From a virus, in the IMG/VR virus record IMGVR_UViG_3300027801_000011, positions 51,310 through 115,309 of that record: 64,000 bases of DNA. The stretch is one strand, 5' to 3'. Numbering within the stretch: position 1 is the first letter of the stretch; every line of letters starts with the position of its first letter. The notes beneath the pieces were generated by a model. It did not search any database. It was not told the origin of the DNA and worked only from the letters and a program-made list of their open reading frames with translations. This document shows, piece after piece, positions 34,033-42,392 of the stretch. The translations under genes were made by a program, and so were the position numbers.

Positions 34033-35278
34033 GCTTAAAGACTTGGAGTGGTTCTGTCCTCAGCCGTTCATGAACACTGTGATGAATCACGATCTTATTC
34101 CAAAGGCATGTTGTGTGCTAAAGCAGTGGCCTGGAAATGAAATACGTGAAACTGGTAAGACATCTATTATGGAAGTTCATAATTCAGATTTTATGAAAGA
34201 TTTCCGTAAAGAATTCTTAAACGGTGGCGGGCCAATATCTGATAAATTGTGCATGGTCTGTAAGGAACAAGAAAAACATTCCTCCACAGAAAGTCATCGA
34301 CTAACGTATCTAGATAAGTTTGATGAAGAACATGGAGAGTATAGAGAACATCTAGAGGCTCTTGAGGAGTACATTGATACAGACCAAAGCGATTCTATGT
34401 ATTTGACGTTTGAATATAATGCTCCTAATAACTTCTGCAACCTCAAATGTAACATGTGTTCCCCCATGAATTCATCTACATACGCCAAAGAGAATAAAGC
34501 AATAGGTGTTTCTAATGGAGCTCTAAGGGATGAGACTTGGATCAATCTTGAAGATGATATGTCAAGATATGAGGATGTGCTTAAAAACCTTATAGAATTG
34601 AAACTAGTTGGTGGTGAGACACTTGCTCTTCCTCAAAACTATGCGATGATGGATAAAGCAATAGAGATGGGCGTGTCTAAACAAATGAGACTTGTTATGA
34701 CTACAAATGCAACGCTGACTCCGAAGATGGGTAAGCATGGCGATGTGTTTGATTATGTCCCATACTTTAAAGATTGTCAAATGAATATCTCTATAGAATT
34801 TTGGGGAGAGAAGAATAACTATCTACGGTTCCCATCTAAATGGGAAAAGATTATGAAGAATGTTAAAAAGTTTGCTAAGATGCCCAGAACTAGGATACTA
34901 TTTGCTACCTGTGTTAGTTCTCTAACGATAGGATATCTACACGAAGTAGCTATAGCTGTTGATGCTCTGATAGAAAAAGAACCACACATTTACAATAGTT
35001 TTGCAACTGGCAGTTTGGTTATTGGTGGAACCAACTTATATACTGTAACAGCAATCCCAGAGGGAATTAGAGAAGAGTATCTTGAGACAATTTATAGTCG
35101 TGCTCCCCGAAACCATGCTCCCACATTCTTGAAACTGGCCAACTATCTAACAGAGATGCCTTTTGATCAAGACCTACATAATAGAATGATGATTGACGTA
35201 GCTAAGCGTGATAAATTTCGAGGAACCGTGTTGACAGATTTGTTCCCAGAGTGGAAACCATATTATGAAAAACTTTGA
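34025..35278 (+). CDS. radical SAM protein with N-terminal SPASM-like cysteine domain
   Basis: A 417-residue protein. The radical SAM motif CNLKCNMC (Cys138, Cys142, Cys145) binds the 4Fe-4S cluster that cleaves SAM. It is preceded by a cysteine domain: FCPQPF (Cys11), KACC (Cys29/30), and LCMVCKEQE (Cys76/79). This layout is found in phage and bacterial twitch-type radical SAM proteins. ELKLVGGETL (about 193-202) is the conserved GGE SAM-binding strand. Reactions range from peptide crosslinking to sugar modification; the substrate is unknown. ATG 34025 is preferred to the adjacent TTG. It overlaps the hydroxylase gene by 8 nt and the next gene by 14 nt. Confidence 0.85.
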   Translation: MSKLKDLEWFCPQPFMNTVMNHDLIPKACCVLKQWPGNEIRETGKTSIMEVHNSDFMKDFRKEFLNGGGPISDKLCMVCKEQEKHSSTESHRLTYLDKFDEEHGEYREHLEALEEYIDTDQSDSMYLTFEYNAPNNFCNLKCNMCSPMNSSTYAKENKAIGVSNGALRDETWINLEDDMSRYEDVLKNLIELKLVGGETLALPQNYAMMDKAIEMGVSKQMRLVMTTNATLTPKMGKHGDVFDYVPYFKDCQMNISIEFWGEKNNYLRFPSKWEKIMKNVKKFAKMPRTRILFATCVSSLTIGYLHEVAIAVDALIEKEPHIYNSFATGSLVIGGTNLYTVTAIPEGIREEYLETIYSRAPRNHAPTFLKLANYLTEMPFDQDLHNRMMIDVAKRDKFRGTVLTDLFPEWKPYYEKL

Positions 35279-36839
35279 TGAGTTTGGCAATGTAATAGTT
35301 GGGCGGGACGTAATGCCCTTCCGGCATCACGCCCTTGAACTATCAATTGTAGAACCATTTTTGGCATTTAAAGCTCTGTGGGAAAAAGAAACCAAAGACA
35401 TCAAAAATAAAAAAGAGTTAGAACACTTATTATTTGTAGTTGTATATCCAGACAAGTTGAAGTGGGCGTTTCATATTGAGAAACAACTACAAACAACTAC
35501 AATACAAACCTCAGGCGGTGTCACTGGCGCTGGTACTGGTCACAATCAAATATTGTGTCTAGAGAGTGAACTCCATAATACCCTACAAAACTCTAAAGCC
35601 TCCCATGCGATGATAGTAACGGTGGGTATGGTCTTTAATATGACTAAAGTAAATACTTCTATAACAAGATTTTATGAATTTGCAGAGACAGACGTATACG
35701 CTAGAGGTCATATTATAGCCCGCCCAGAAGATAAGGCATATCTACATCATCAACATATAGAGATAAACTTAAACCAGTGGAAAGGTTTAGGATCACCTAA
35801 AGTATATGAGAGGTGGCCTGTGTTTGAAAGATCAGAAGAAAACTTTCATGATGATTATACTCCACATTGGATTCTGCCTAAAGATCGCCCATTGATTAAT
35901 AACTTTACAGACGAAGAACGAAAAAATAAACATTTTGCATATCATATGGCGAACAGAAAAGATATACAGGAAATAAATTGGAGAGCGATGACACCACAGT
36001 TGCCAGACTATTGGTGGAAAAGTGCCGCAACTTTTAAGCATACACCTAAAGGAAGAGGGTTCTATGGTTGGCGTCAAAGGGTGGATAGGAGTGATCCTTA
36101 TTTTGATATCTTGATGAACAGGATGACTGAGGTTTTTTACGCTGAAAATACTGAAGAAGTTGGCCAACTCCCAACTGATAAATTTGATTTAATTATTACA
36201 CCAACAGCTGGTTATAGTGGAGAAGTGTTTGCTGAAAAACTAGATTTCGATGGAGAAATTATATTCTATGATTATTGTCATGAAAATGTTGAGATCAAAA
36301 AATCGATTGTTGATATGAATATGAGTCTTGATGAGATATCTATTTTGAAAAAGTATTGGAGTAAGGGCGTGGGTAATCGCAAAAATGGTAAAACTAGAAC
36401 CCATATGATTACGTTTAATTCCAATCAACTTTCTAATGGCAAGGAACTTAAAAAACGATCTGAGACTTTTGGAACTTGGGAAGAACTACAAGCCCTACAA
36501 GGTAAAATGTCTGATAACTATAAAGTTGATTTTTGGTTGATGGATTTGGTGTGTATGTCTGATCCCGATTGGTATCGGCCGACCAATATTTACTCAGATC
36601 ACTCCGACATACACAACAAATCGGGATATACAACAACTGAGAATTTTATAGATAAGATAAAGGGGAAGCGTGTGTTTATGGATTGTAGTAATATTTTCGG
36701 ATATCATATAGTACATGCTTGTTGGTCTTTATCTCAACTAGTTGAAAGTTATGAAAGACTTGTTAAACTGCTACAAGAGAACACCGAATATTTCTACTTA
36801 AAGGGAACTCGGCCCGGCAAACAGAAAATAAGAATATGA
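35265..36839 (+). CDS. large protein of unknown function in the island
   Basis: A 524-residue protein. The N-terminal half has GGVTGAGTGHNQILCLESEL and a predicted beta-rich stretch RFYEFAETDVYARGHIIARP with HHQHIEINLNQW. The second half begins with a Rossmann-like pattern (FDLIITPTAGYSGEVFAEKL, GEIIFYDYCHENVEIKKSIV) and ends with helices and a VFMDCSNIFGYH segment. It could be a two-domain transferase, but no motif is decisive. It is codon-biased like its neighbours and overlaps the flanking genes by 14 nt and 4 nt, so it is a genuine member of the operon. Confidence 0.65.
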   Translation: MKNFDEFGNVIVGRDVMPFRHHALELSIVEPFLAFKALWEKETKDIKNKKELEHLLFVVVYPDKLKWAFHIEKQLQTTTIQTSGGVTGAGTGHNQILCLESELHNTLQNSKASHAMIVTVGMVFNMTKVNTSITRFYEFAETDVYARGHIIARPEDKAYLHHQHIEINLNQWKGLGSPKVYERWPVFERSEENFHDDYTPHWILPKDRPLINNFTDEERKNKHFAYHMANRKDIQEINWRAMTPQLPDYWWKSAATFKHTPKGRGFYGWRQRVDRSDPYFDILMNRMTEVFYAENTEEVGQLPTDKFDLIITPTAGYSGEVFAEKLDFDGEIIFYDYCHENVEIKKSIVDMNMSLDEISILKKYWSKGVGNRKNGKTRTHMITFNSNQLSNGKELKKRSETFGTWEELQALQGKMSDNYKVDFWLMDLVCMSDPDWYRPTNIYSDHSDIHNKSGYTTTENFIDKIKGKRVFMDCSNIFGYHIVHACWSLSQLVESYERLVKLLQENTEYFYLKGTRPGKQKIRI

Positions 36840-37540
36840 AGATATTAGCATTAAGAATTGGTGATAAGTATGGCCCAGAGTATGAAGACTATTTGAATAA
36901 AAAACTATCCAAATATGACATACATTGGATGCATGAGCCGTATGATGAAAGAGTTACCTTACAGTGGAATAAGATGTGGGGTATGCAGTTGGATCAAAAT
37001 GAGCCTATTTGTGTCATGGACATAGATGTTCTTCTCATGGGCGACTACGAAAGAATATTTGACTATCCTATTATGCGTGGACAATTCCTTGCAATGCCTG
37101 GCTGGTGGAGAGACACAAAGAAAGAAGGTTACTCTATCAACGGTGGATTCTTTAAGTACTATCCGAAGGACTGTAAGTATATCTACGATAAGTTTATGAA
37201 AGATATACACGGGTGGCAGAGACACTACATTGATAATGGGGTTACAAAAGGCCCTGTTAATGGAGAGCAGTACTTTGTCGAAGACTCAGTATTACAAAAA
37301 TTAGAACTTATCACATTACCCAAAGAATGGTTTACTCGCTGGGTTGTAGACTCCGATATTGTAGGTAGGAGTATGACTACATGGCAAGTACAGATCACAC
37401 GTAAGTATCGGGAGATAACAGGGAACGACTATATATTCCTTGGTGGTGAGTTTCATCCAGATATCAAATTCGTACACTTCACACACAGAAATAACAAGCC
37501 TCATGAATGGGAATACTATGAACAAATTCGTTTACGTTAG
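36836..37540 (+). CDS. GT-A glycosyltransferase-like protein B
   Basis: A 234-residue paralogue of the protein encoded at 31947. The start MKILALRIGDKYGPEYEDYL matches its paralogue, and the DxD is CVMDIDVLLMGD (DID 62-64). MPGWW follows, then GEQYFVEDSV and a final FVHFTHRNNKPHEW resembling the metal-binding H-x-x-x of GT8-type enzymes. All expected GT-A elements are present, so it is probably active. It overlaps the previous gene by 4 nt and the following PP-loop gene by 23 nt. Confidence 0.74.
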   Translation: MKILALRIGDKYGPEYEDYLNKKLSKYDIHWMHEPYDERVTLQWNKMWGMQLDQNEPICVMDIDVLLMGDYERIFDYPIMRGQFLAMPGWWRDTKKEGYSINGGFFKYYPKDCKYIYDKFMKDIHGWQRHYIDNGVTKGPVNGEQYFVEDSVLQKLELITLPKEWFTRWVVDSDIVGRSMTTWQVQITRKYREITGNDYIFLGGEFHPDIKFVHFTHRNNKPHEWEYYEQIRLR

Positions 37541-38681
37541 TCATGAGTTTCGTACTCTATATCAGAGTATGTACTTCAAGAATACTCAGAAGGTCTGGGA
37601 TACTTCTTGGGTAGATGAAGACTTTAAAGAACAACTTGAATTTAAACTTCAAGAAGAACAACATATGCTTAGAAAATACACAAGGCCTCATACTGCATAC
37701 CTTAATGATATAGAAGGTGAGACTGAGCTTGTATTCAACATGAGTATGAAACATTTTGGTGAGCCCCAGAAATATGAATGGACTGCTGATCTGACAGAGA
37801 AATTTACAGACCTTCTTATGGAAAAAGCGATATCTATTAGAGACAAGGGTAGAAAAATTCAAGTATTATATTCTGGAGGAATTGACAGTTCTGCAGCACT
37901 ACTTGCTTTATATGAGGTTTGTCCTAAAGATCAGATTGAAGTTGTCATGGGAAGAACTGGCGAAGGTGGTGCTGGTTTTAGAGCTAAAGATCAGACTGAT
38001 CCTGTAAAGCAAAATCCTTGGATGTTTGATAATATTGTAAAACATTTGGATCACACATTCACTGATGATTTAAATGGTTACTGTGATCCTAGCAAATATG
38101 TGTTTGTCACAGGCAATGAAGCAGATCGTTTATTCGGGTCTACTGGTTATACTCTAATGACTCAATACTCTAAACCAGATGGTGCTGATTACCAAGAACA
38201 TTGGGGAAAGGCTCCAACTGATGAACTTGATGAAAATTGGCAATGGAACCAAAACAGGTGGTGGGGTATAACTAGGTACACATATCTTATGCAATCTTTT
38301 CGTATGATGGCAAACATTTCATGTGATAAGATTGATATGGACAACTACCAGCCCATGTTCTTTGATAGAAAGATGTTACAATTTGCTATCAATCTACATA
38401 TCCAAAAGAAACATAAGTGGTACAACTGTGGAGCCTTAGCAGATGAGAAGAAATTTAGAGATGGAAAGATGTGGATACGTGACGCTATATTTGATATAAC
38501 TAAAAATAGTTGGGTATCATATAACATGCATAAGACTATTTCATCTGCAACTGATCTTAATAAAAGGCAGTCTGTTCCTCTGCCATTGCGCTTGAAGGTG
38601 TTAGCAATAACAGAAGATGGTACAGTTGTTAATAGAAAAAATTTAATGGAATATGTCTGTAGGGAGTCTTTTACGATATGA
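37518..38681 (+). CDS. PP-loop ATP-pyrophosphatase (asparagine-synthase-like) A
   Basis: A 387-residue protein. VLYSGGIDSSAALLAL (PP-loop SGGIDSS at 119-125) binds ATP pyrophosphate as in asparagine synthetase and other N-type ATP-pyrophosphatases. FVTGNEADRLFG (about 195-206) is the second conserved active-site segment (GxxADxLFG) of asparagine-synthase-like proteins. No glutaminase domain is present, so ammonia must come from elsewhere. The N-terminal 115 residues are family-specific (KVWDTSWVDE). The start at 37518 is set by alignment with the next gene (MNKFVYVS versus MKKFCYVS), not by the longer open frame. Amidation of a carboxylate is the likely chemistry. Confidence 0.85.
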   Translation: MNKFVYVSHEFRTLYQSMYFKNTQKVWDTSWVDEDFKEQLEFKLQEEQHMLRKYTRPHTAYLNDIEGETELVFNMSMKHFGEPQKYEWTADLTEKFTDLLMEKAISIRDKGRKIQVLYSGGIDSSAALLALYEVCPKDQIEVVMGRTGEGGAGFRAKDQTDPVKQNPWMFDNIVKHLDHTFTDDLNGYCDPSKYVFVTGNEADRLFGSTGYTLMTQYSKPDGADYQEHWGKAPTDELDENWQWNQNRWWGITRYTYLMQSFRMMANISCDKIDMDNYQPMFFDRKMLQFAINLHIQKKHKWYNCGALADEKKFRDGKMWIRDAIFDITKNSWVSYNMHKTISSATDLNKRQSVPLPLRLKVLAITEDGTVVNRKNLMEYVCRESFTI

Positions 38682-39823
38682 AAAAATTCTGCTATGTAAG
38701 TAATGATTTCAAAAATGCTTGGAGAATATTTTTTGCCAATAAGAAGATGTTATGGGATACCTCTTGGGTAGACGAATCTGTTTTGAAGAGATTCTTTGAA
38801 CTTTATAATAAAGAGAATTCTGATCTGAAGAAGTACTCTCGCCCAGCTAACTGGTATCTTAATGACCTAGAACAAAAGGATACTTATTTGTTTCCTATGG
38901 CACAATCACATTTTAACGGTGCTGGCCAGAAGTATGAATATACAGAGGGGTTGCCTTCTCTTAAAGATATCTTATTAGAGAGAGCCGCTGATATAAGGGA
39001 TCAAGGAAAACCTATTGAAATATTGTATTCTGGTGGGATAGATAGTTCAGCTGTAGTTCTTGCTTTTAATGAAGTATGTCCCAAAGATCAGCTGAAGATT
39101 TGGATGGCAGGAGATCATTGCATTACCAACAACAAAAATCTTTTTGATAAAATTGTTAGTAATTTGGAATGGGAAATGACAACAAATCTAAATGGTTGTT
39201 GTGACCCTAGTAAAAATGTATTCACATCTGGTAATGAAGCAGATAGATTGTTTGGTGCTGATGGTTACACTCAAATGATGGGACACTCAAAACGAGATGA
39301 GAATAGTAAGAACGGATATAAGATACTAGGGCCAAATGAACCACCCACTACAGATCATCCAGACAACTGGCAGTGGAACCAAGACCGATGGTGGGGTATT
39401 ACTAGTCACACATATCTAACACAGTCTTGGAGAATGTTACGTAATGTTGAATGTGATAAAATAGTTATGGATAATTTCCAGCCTTTGTTTTTTGATAAAA
39501 GAATATTACAGTATGCTATAAACATCCATATGGATGGAGAAATGAAGTGGTACAACTCTGGTCTATTGGCTGACCCTCAGAGATACAAAGAGGGCAAGAT
39601 TTGGGTAAGAAATTTTGTTTATGAAATGTCGGGCGATAAAGAATATTCTTATAATATCGGTAAGACATTAACTACTGTATCAGATATAAATGAAATGTTT
39701 AAGTTACCACTGGCTCCAGACTTTAATGTTCTTGGTGTTATGGACGATGGTACTGTTGTAAATAGAGACAATATGATGGAATATATGACCAAAGAACACA
39801 CATTGTTCTCTAATGCTATATAA
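38678..39823 (+). CDS. PP-loop ATP-pyrophosphatase (asparagine-synthase-like) B
   Basis: A 381-residue tandem paralogue of the preceding gene, overlapping it by 4 nt (ATGA). ILYSGGIDSSAVVLAF carries SGGIDSS at 118-124; FTSGNEADRLFGADGY is the second site; WQWNQDRWWGIT and DNFQPLFFD are shared with copy A. Both active-site segments are intact, so both copies are probably functional, perhaps with different acceptors or as a heteromer. The end of the gene (39819-39823) lies in a double TATAAATA late promoter for the next gene. Confidence 0.85.
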   Translation: MKKFCYVSNDFKNAWRIFFANKKMLWDTSWVDESVLKRFFELYNKENSDLKKYSRPANWYLNDLEQKDTYLFPMAQSHFNGAGQKYEYTEGLPSLKDILLERAADIRDQGKPIEILYSGGIDSSAVVLAFNEVCPKDQLKIWMAGDHCITNNKNLFDKIVSNLEWEMTTNLNGCCDPSKNVFTSGNEADRLFGADGYTQMMGHSKRDENSKNGYKILGPNEPPTTDHPDNWQWNQDRWWGITSHTYLTQSWRMLRNVECDKIVMDNFQPLFFDKRILQYAINIHMDGEMKWYNSGLLADPQRYKEGKIWVRNFVYEMSGDKEYSYNIGKTLTTVSDINEMFKLPLAPDFNVLGVMDDGTVVNRDNMMEYMTKEHTLFSNAI

Positions 39824-39832
39824 ATATAAATA
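39819..39832 (+). promoter_or_regulatory. overlapping double late promoter
   Basis: TATAAATA occurs twice in an overlapping array (39819-39826 and 39825-39832), the first containing the preceding stop codon. GAGGAG follows before the ATG at 39852. Late transcription therefore resumes inside the island. Confidence 0.8.
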
Positions 39833-39851
39833 GAACAAGAGGAGATTAATA

Positions 39852-40196
39852 ATGGCTTTTACATTAACTACAACGTCTGTCGCAGTTAGAGATGACACAA
39901 GCACACCGTGGTTCCATGAAGTTGATAATGATGCAAGGACTGCCTTTTTAGCTTGGCGTGATACAAATTATATCGACACCAATAAAACTTCTGCATGGTC
40001 GGCTACTGAATCTGCTGATGAGACAACTCTTACTTCTGTACGACAATTTGTAGACAGGGATGGGATAAATGCATGGTTAGCGGAATCCAATGTAAAAACT
40101 CAGATGGCTGCTCGAAAAGTGTATGAAGATGCAAACGGAATTACTAGAACAGGCACAAGGATGCTTTTAGGCAGTTACCTTGCTTTCTCTGGTTAG
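39852..40196 (+). CDS. small late protein sharing a module with the adjacent kinase-like protein
   Basis: A 114-residue protein. The C-terminal half (SVRQFVDRDGINAWLAESNV ... AARKVYEDANGI) matches by eye the last 60 residues of the kinase-like protein encoded convergently next to it (SRTIFKDKSANIDYLEDPVI ... LLSQYNKEQGI). The N-terminal half is Thr-rich. The double late promoter suggests it is made in quantity late, perhaps as a virion component. The family is not recognised. Its stop is 1 nt from the stop of the opposite gene. Confidence 0.68.
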   Translation: MAFTLTTTSVAVRDDTSTPWFHEVDNDARTAFLAWRDTNYIDTNKTSAWSATESADETTLTSVRQFVDRDGINAWLAESNVKTQMAARKVYEDANGITRTGTRMLLGSYLAFSG

Positions 40197-40197
40197 T

Positions 40198-41106
40198 TTA
40201 TTCAACAAATGATTCTATACCTTGTTCTTTATTATACTGAGACAGCAATTCTCTTCGTGCCACAATCACTGGGTCTTCTAGATAATCAATGTTGGCTGAC
40301 TTGTCTTTAAATATAGTACGAGACGTTTTTGACAATCCATCCTTAGACATCATCGTATTGGTTGTAATCATTTTGCCAGTATCTCTATATGTTTCCATAA
40401 TATGTGCTTTGTGATCTTCTGATTGCTCTGACCATTCTACATCAACACTTGGTCTAGTCTGGATCAGTATAGTCATATAACCTTTTACTTGAGCGTCAGT
40501 CATTTTCATTCGTTCAAATTTCTGTATAGCATCTGGTTCATCGTGACGCAGAAGGCCTCGCTCCTCTCGTATTCTAATAGAGTTAGCAATAGAAACTCTG
40601 TTCAATACTTCAACAACATCAATATCAATTTTCCAAGGGACATGCTTGTGGTAGTGAGTGAGCAATTCTTCTAGTCCATTCCAACCAATCCAACGGTGAA
40701 CCATTCTAAATTCCCAGTGAGGATTACATTTGGATTTTGCTTCCCAATCTATTAGTCCAGTAAGATTTCCCTGCTCATCTACAAAAATATTCTGTCTCCA
40801 CAAGTCTCCATGAATTATACACCGTTCTTCACCCAAAGGCCCTTTTAGTTCTGCTAAGTCAAACAAAGCATCTTCTATATATTCGTCTTTAGTTGCCATC
40901 GGCATTAAAGACTTTATTACAGAGTGCATTTGGTGTGGACGGATACCTTTGACTCTGAGATTGGTACTGTGTAATTCTCCCAACAAATTTCCAAGTTGCT
41001 CGTTGAATTTACGACTAGGCATTATAGGCCCACCCTTACCATAAGTATGAGCGAGCTGTTCGCCTGGCACGTGCTGGCCCTTTATCATTTGATCTAAAGT
41101 AACCAT
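40198..41106 (-). CDS. aminoglycoside-phosphotransferase-like kinase without N-lobe
   Basis: A 302-residue protein. CIIHGDLWRQNIFVDEQGNL (HGD 99-101, Asn106) and GLIDWE (Asp120) are the catalytic loop and metal-binding DxD-like element of the APH/choline-kinase family, which phosphorylates small-molecule hydroxyls. Only about 40 residues precede the LGELH helix, where complete enzymes have an ATP-binding N-lobe of about 90; that lobe is missing. The last 60 residues form a module shared with the neighbouring small protein. It may use another donor or partner, or have lost kinase activity. It overlaps the sulfotransferase-like gene upstream by 13 nt. Confidence 0.78.
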   Translation of the reverse strand: MVTLDQMIKGQHVPGEQLAHTYGKGGPIMPSRKFNEQLGNLLGELHSTNLRVKGIRPHQMHSVIKSLMPMATKDEYIEDALFDLAELKGPLGEERCIIHGDLWRQNIFVDEQGNLTGLIDWEAKSKCNPHWEFRMVHRWIGWNGLEELLTHYHKHVPWKIDIDVVEVLNRVSIANSIRIREERGLLRHDEPDAIQKFERMKMTDAQVKGYMTILIQTRPSVDVEWSEQSEDHKAHIMETYRDTGKMITTNTMMSKDGLSKTSRTIFKDKSANIDYLEDPVIVARRELLSQYNKEQGIESFVE

Positions 41107-41777
41107 TCTTCTATCTCCTTGTAATTCGTAAATATTTCAGAATAATCTGGATAAGGTATTACTCCATCCTTATCTAATTCTTCATATGTAACAACAGTAT
41201 GCTCAAGTCTGGACATAAGCATGTTTGTGAATTCTTCTCTTGCCTTGTATTTATGCATCTGCTCGATTGAACCTGTAAAGGAATGTGGTTCTGGGGTTGT
41301 TCTCCATTCATAATTATACGTACAAAATTCTCTTGGAGCAGGATATCCAGGCATACTACAAAACATGGCCGTTTGTTCAAAACAAAAATGAGATACTTTA
41401 TCGTGTTGTTGAAACCAAATTAGAGTGAAATCTTTCAGTATTTTCTCAGCAATGTCAAGTCTCTTTTCTACAGGAAGCTTCCATTTCTTGGGGGTATTGG
41501 TTAATTGTAATGGCATACACTTAACAACATATGGTAGGGGGAAATTGTGGAGATGATTTAGACGCACACGCATTTCAATATCTGTTAACAAATCTTCATT
41601 AACATTCCAATTAATATCCACAGTCTTAGTTTTAAGCTCTGATTTTAGTTGGAGATTAACCATTTTGTTTCGGCCAAACCATTCATTACCATTTACTAGG
41701 TCTTTGTCTTTAGCAAACTGCTTAAGAAAATAGTAAGAACCAGAACGGGGAGTACAGACGATGCAATATTCACTCAC
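41094..41777 (-). CDS. sulfotransferase-like P-loop protein A
   Basis: A 227-residue protein. IVCTPRSGSYYFLKQF (residues 6-21) is the 5'-phosphosulfate-binding loop of sulfotransferases (consensus TPRSGSTYL). The rest is divergent, with helices and WFQQH at the position where a core strand is expected. The 3'-phosphate-binding motif is not obvious. It probably belongs to the PAPS-dependent sulfotransferase superfamily, acting on a carbohydrate or peptide. Genes for making PAPS are not in the window, so the host would supply it. Both ends overlap neighbouring genes on the same strand. Confidence 0.72.
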   Translation of the reverse strand: MSEYCIVCTPRSGSYYFLKQFAKDKDLVNGNEWFGRNKMVNLQLKSELKTKTVDINWNVNEDLLTDIEMRVRLNHLHNFPLPYVVKCMPLQLTNTPKKWKLPVEKRLDIAEKILKDFTLIWFQQHDKVSHFCFEQTAMFCSMPGYPAPREFCTYNYEWRTTPEPHSFTGSIEQMHKYKAREEFTNMLMSRLEHTVVTYEELDKDGVIPYPDYSEIFTNYKEIEEWLL

Positions 41778-42376
41778 TCAAACCACCCTTTAATCTCTTC
41801 AATATTTTCAAATTTCTTTTCATAGTCTATGCCCATCTTAATTGTTAACACAGTTTGCACAGTGTTATCAACCTCTAATCCATACTGCTCTTGTAGATGA
41901 GCAAGAGTACTTAAAGGATCATCTAGAAAATTCTCAAACGCTACTAGAGCTCCTTCATTGTGAGTATAATAGAAATCCCAGAACTGTTCTAGCTTAGTCA
42001 TAAACCTATCATATTCTTCTTTGGTAGCTATGAGACTATTATCTTTAATCTCTGGCCTCTCAGATGCGTAATGAATGTGGTTGACTTTTGTTCGTAAACG
42101 TGTTATATGACTCAAAAATTGTGATAGTACGTCTTTTCTATACAACCAGATACAGGGAAATCCACTAATCATTTCCCCGAAGTGTTGATCTTCTGGTAGG
42201 TAGTGGGGAAGGATTTTAAGAAGGTGTGGTTGTGTTGCCCAGTTCTGCTCATCTATATCTTTATAGTCATTCTTCTTTAGCCATGAGGCAGGGTCATATA
42301 GTCCGAAGGTGTTGCAAAGGAACCTACGGAAATACGTGCTACCACTCCTAGACGTTGCAATTAACCCTATTCTCAT
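41774..42376 (-). CDS. sulfotransferase-like P-loop protein B
   Basis: A 200-residue protein beginning MRIGLIATSRSGSTYFRRFL; the TSRSGSTYF loop (8-16) is close to the sulfotransferase 5'-PSB consensus. A later strand CIWLYRKDVLSQFLSHITR (about 90-108) matches the LxRDP-x-xxxxS region that carries the 3'-phosphate-binding Arg and Ser. The open frame extends upstream, but the start at 42376 is chosen because the sulfotransferase loop normally lies within the first 15 residues and the longer form would overlap the divergent gene. It heads a leftward three-gene operon with A and the kinase-like gene. Confidence 0.75.
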   Translation of the reverse strand: MRIGLIATSRSGSTYFRRFLCNTFGLYDPASWLKKNDYKDIDEQNWATQPHLLKILPHYLPEDQHFGEMISGFPCIWLYRKDVLSQFLSHITRLRTKVNHIHYASERPEIKDNSLIATKEEYDRFMTKLEQFWDFYYTHNEGALVAFENFLDDPLSTLAHLQEQYGLEVDNTVQTVLTIKMGIDYEKKFENIEEIKGWFE

Positions 42377-42392
42377 GTACCTATATATAACT
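42377..42392. promoter_or_regulatory. 16-bp divergent intergenic region with TATATATA
   Basis: Only 16 bp separate the start codons of two divergent genes. They contain the palindromic TATATATA (42382-42389), which is related to the late motif and reads the same in both directions. No ribosome site fits for either gene. Confidence 0.45.

Noticed and set aside
35234-35265. TTGACA in the end of the radical SAM gene as a promoter for the next gene
   Set aside because: No -10 box at 16-18 bp spacing; the nearest TATTAT is about 24 bp away.
37440-37517. N-terminal extension of the first PP-loop protein
   Set aside because: The tandem paralogue starts at the position matching 37518, and the extension only re-reads the glycosyltransferase gene in another frame.
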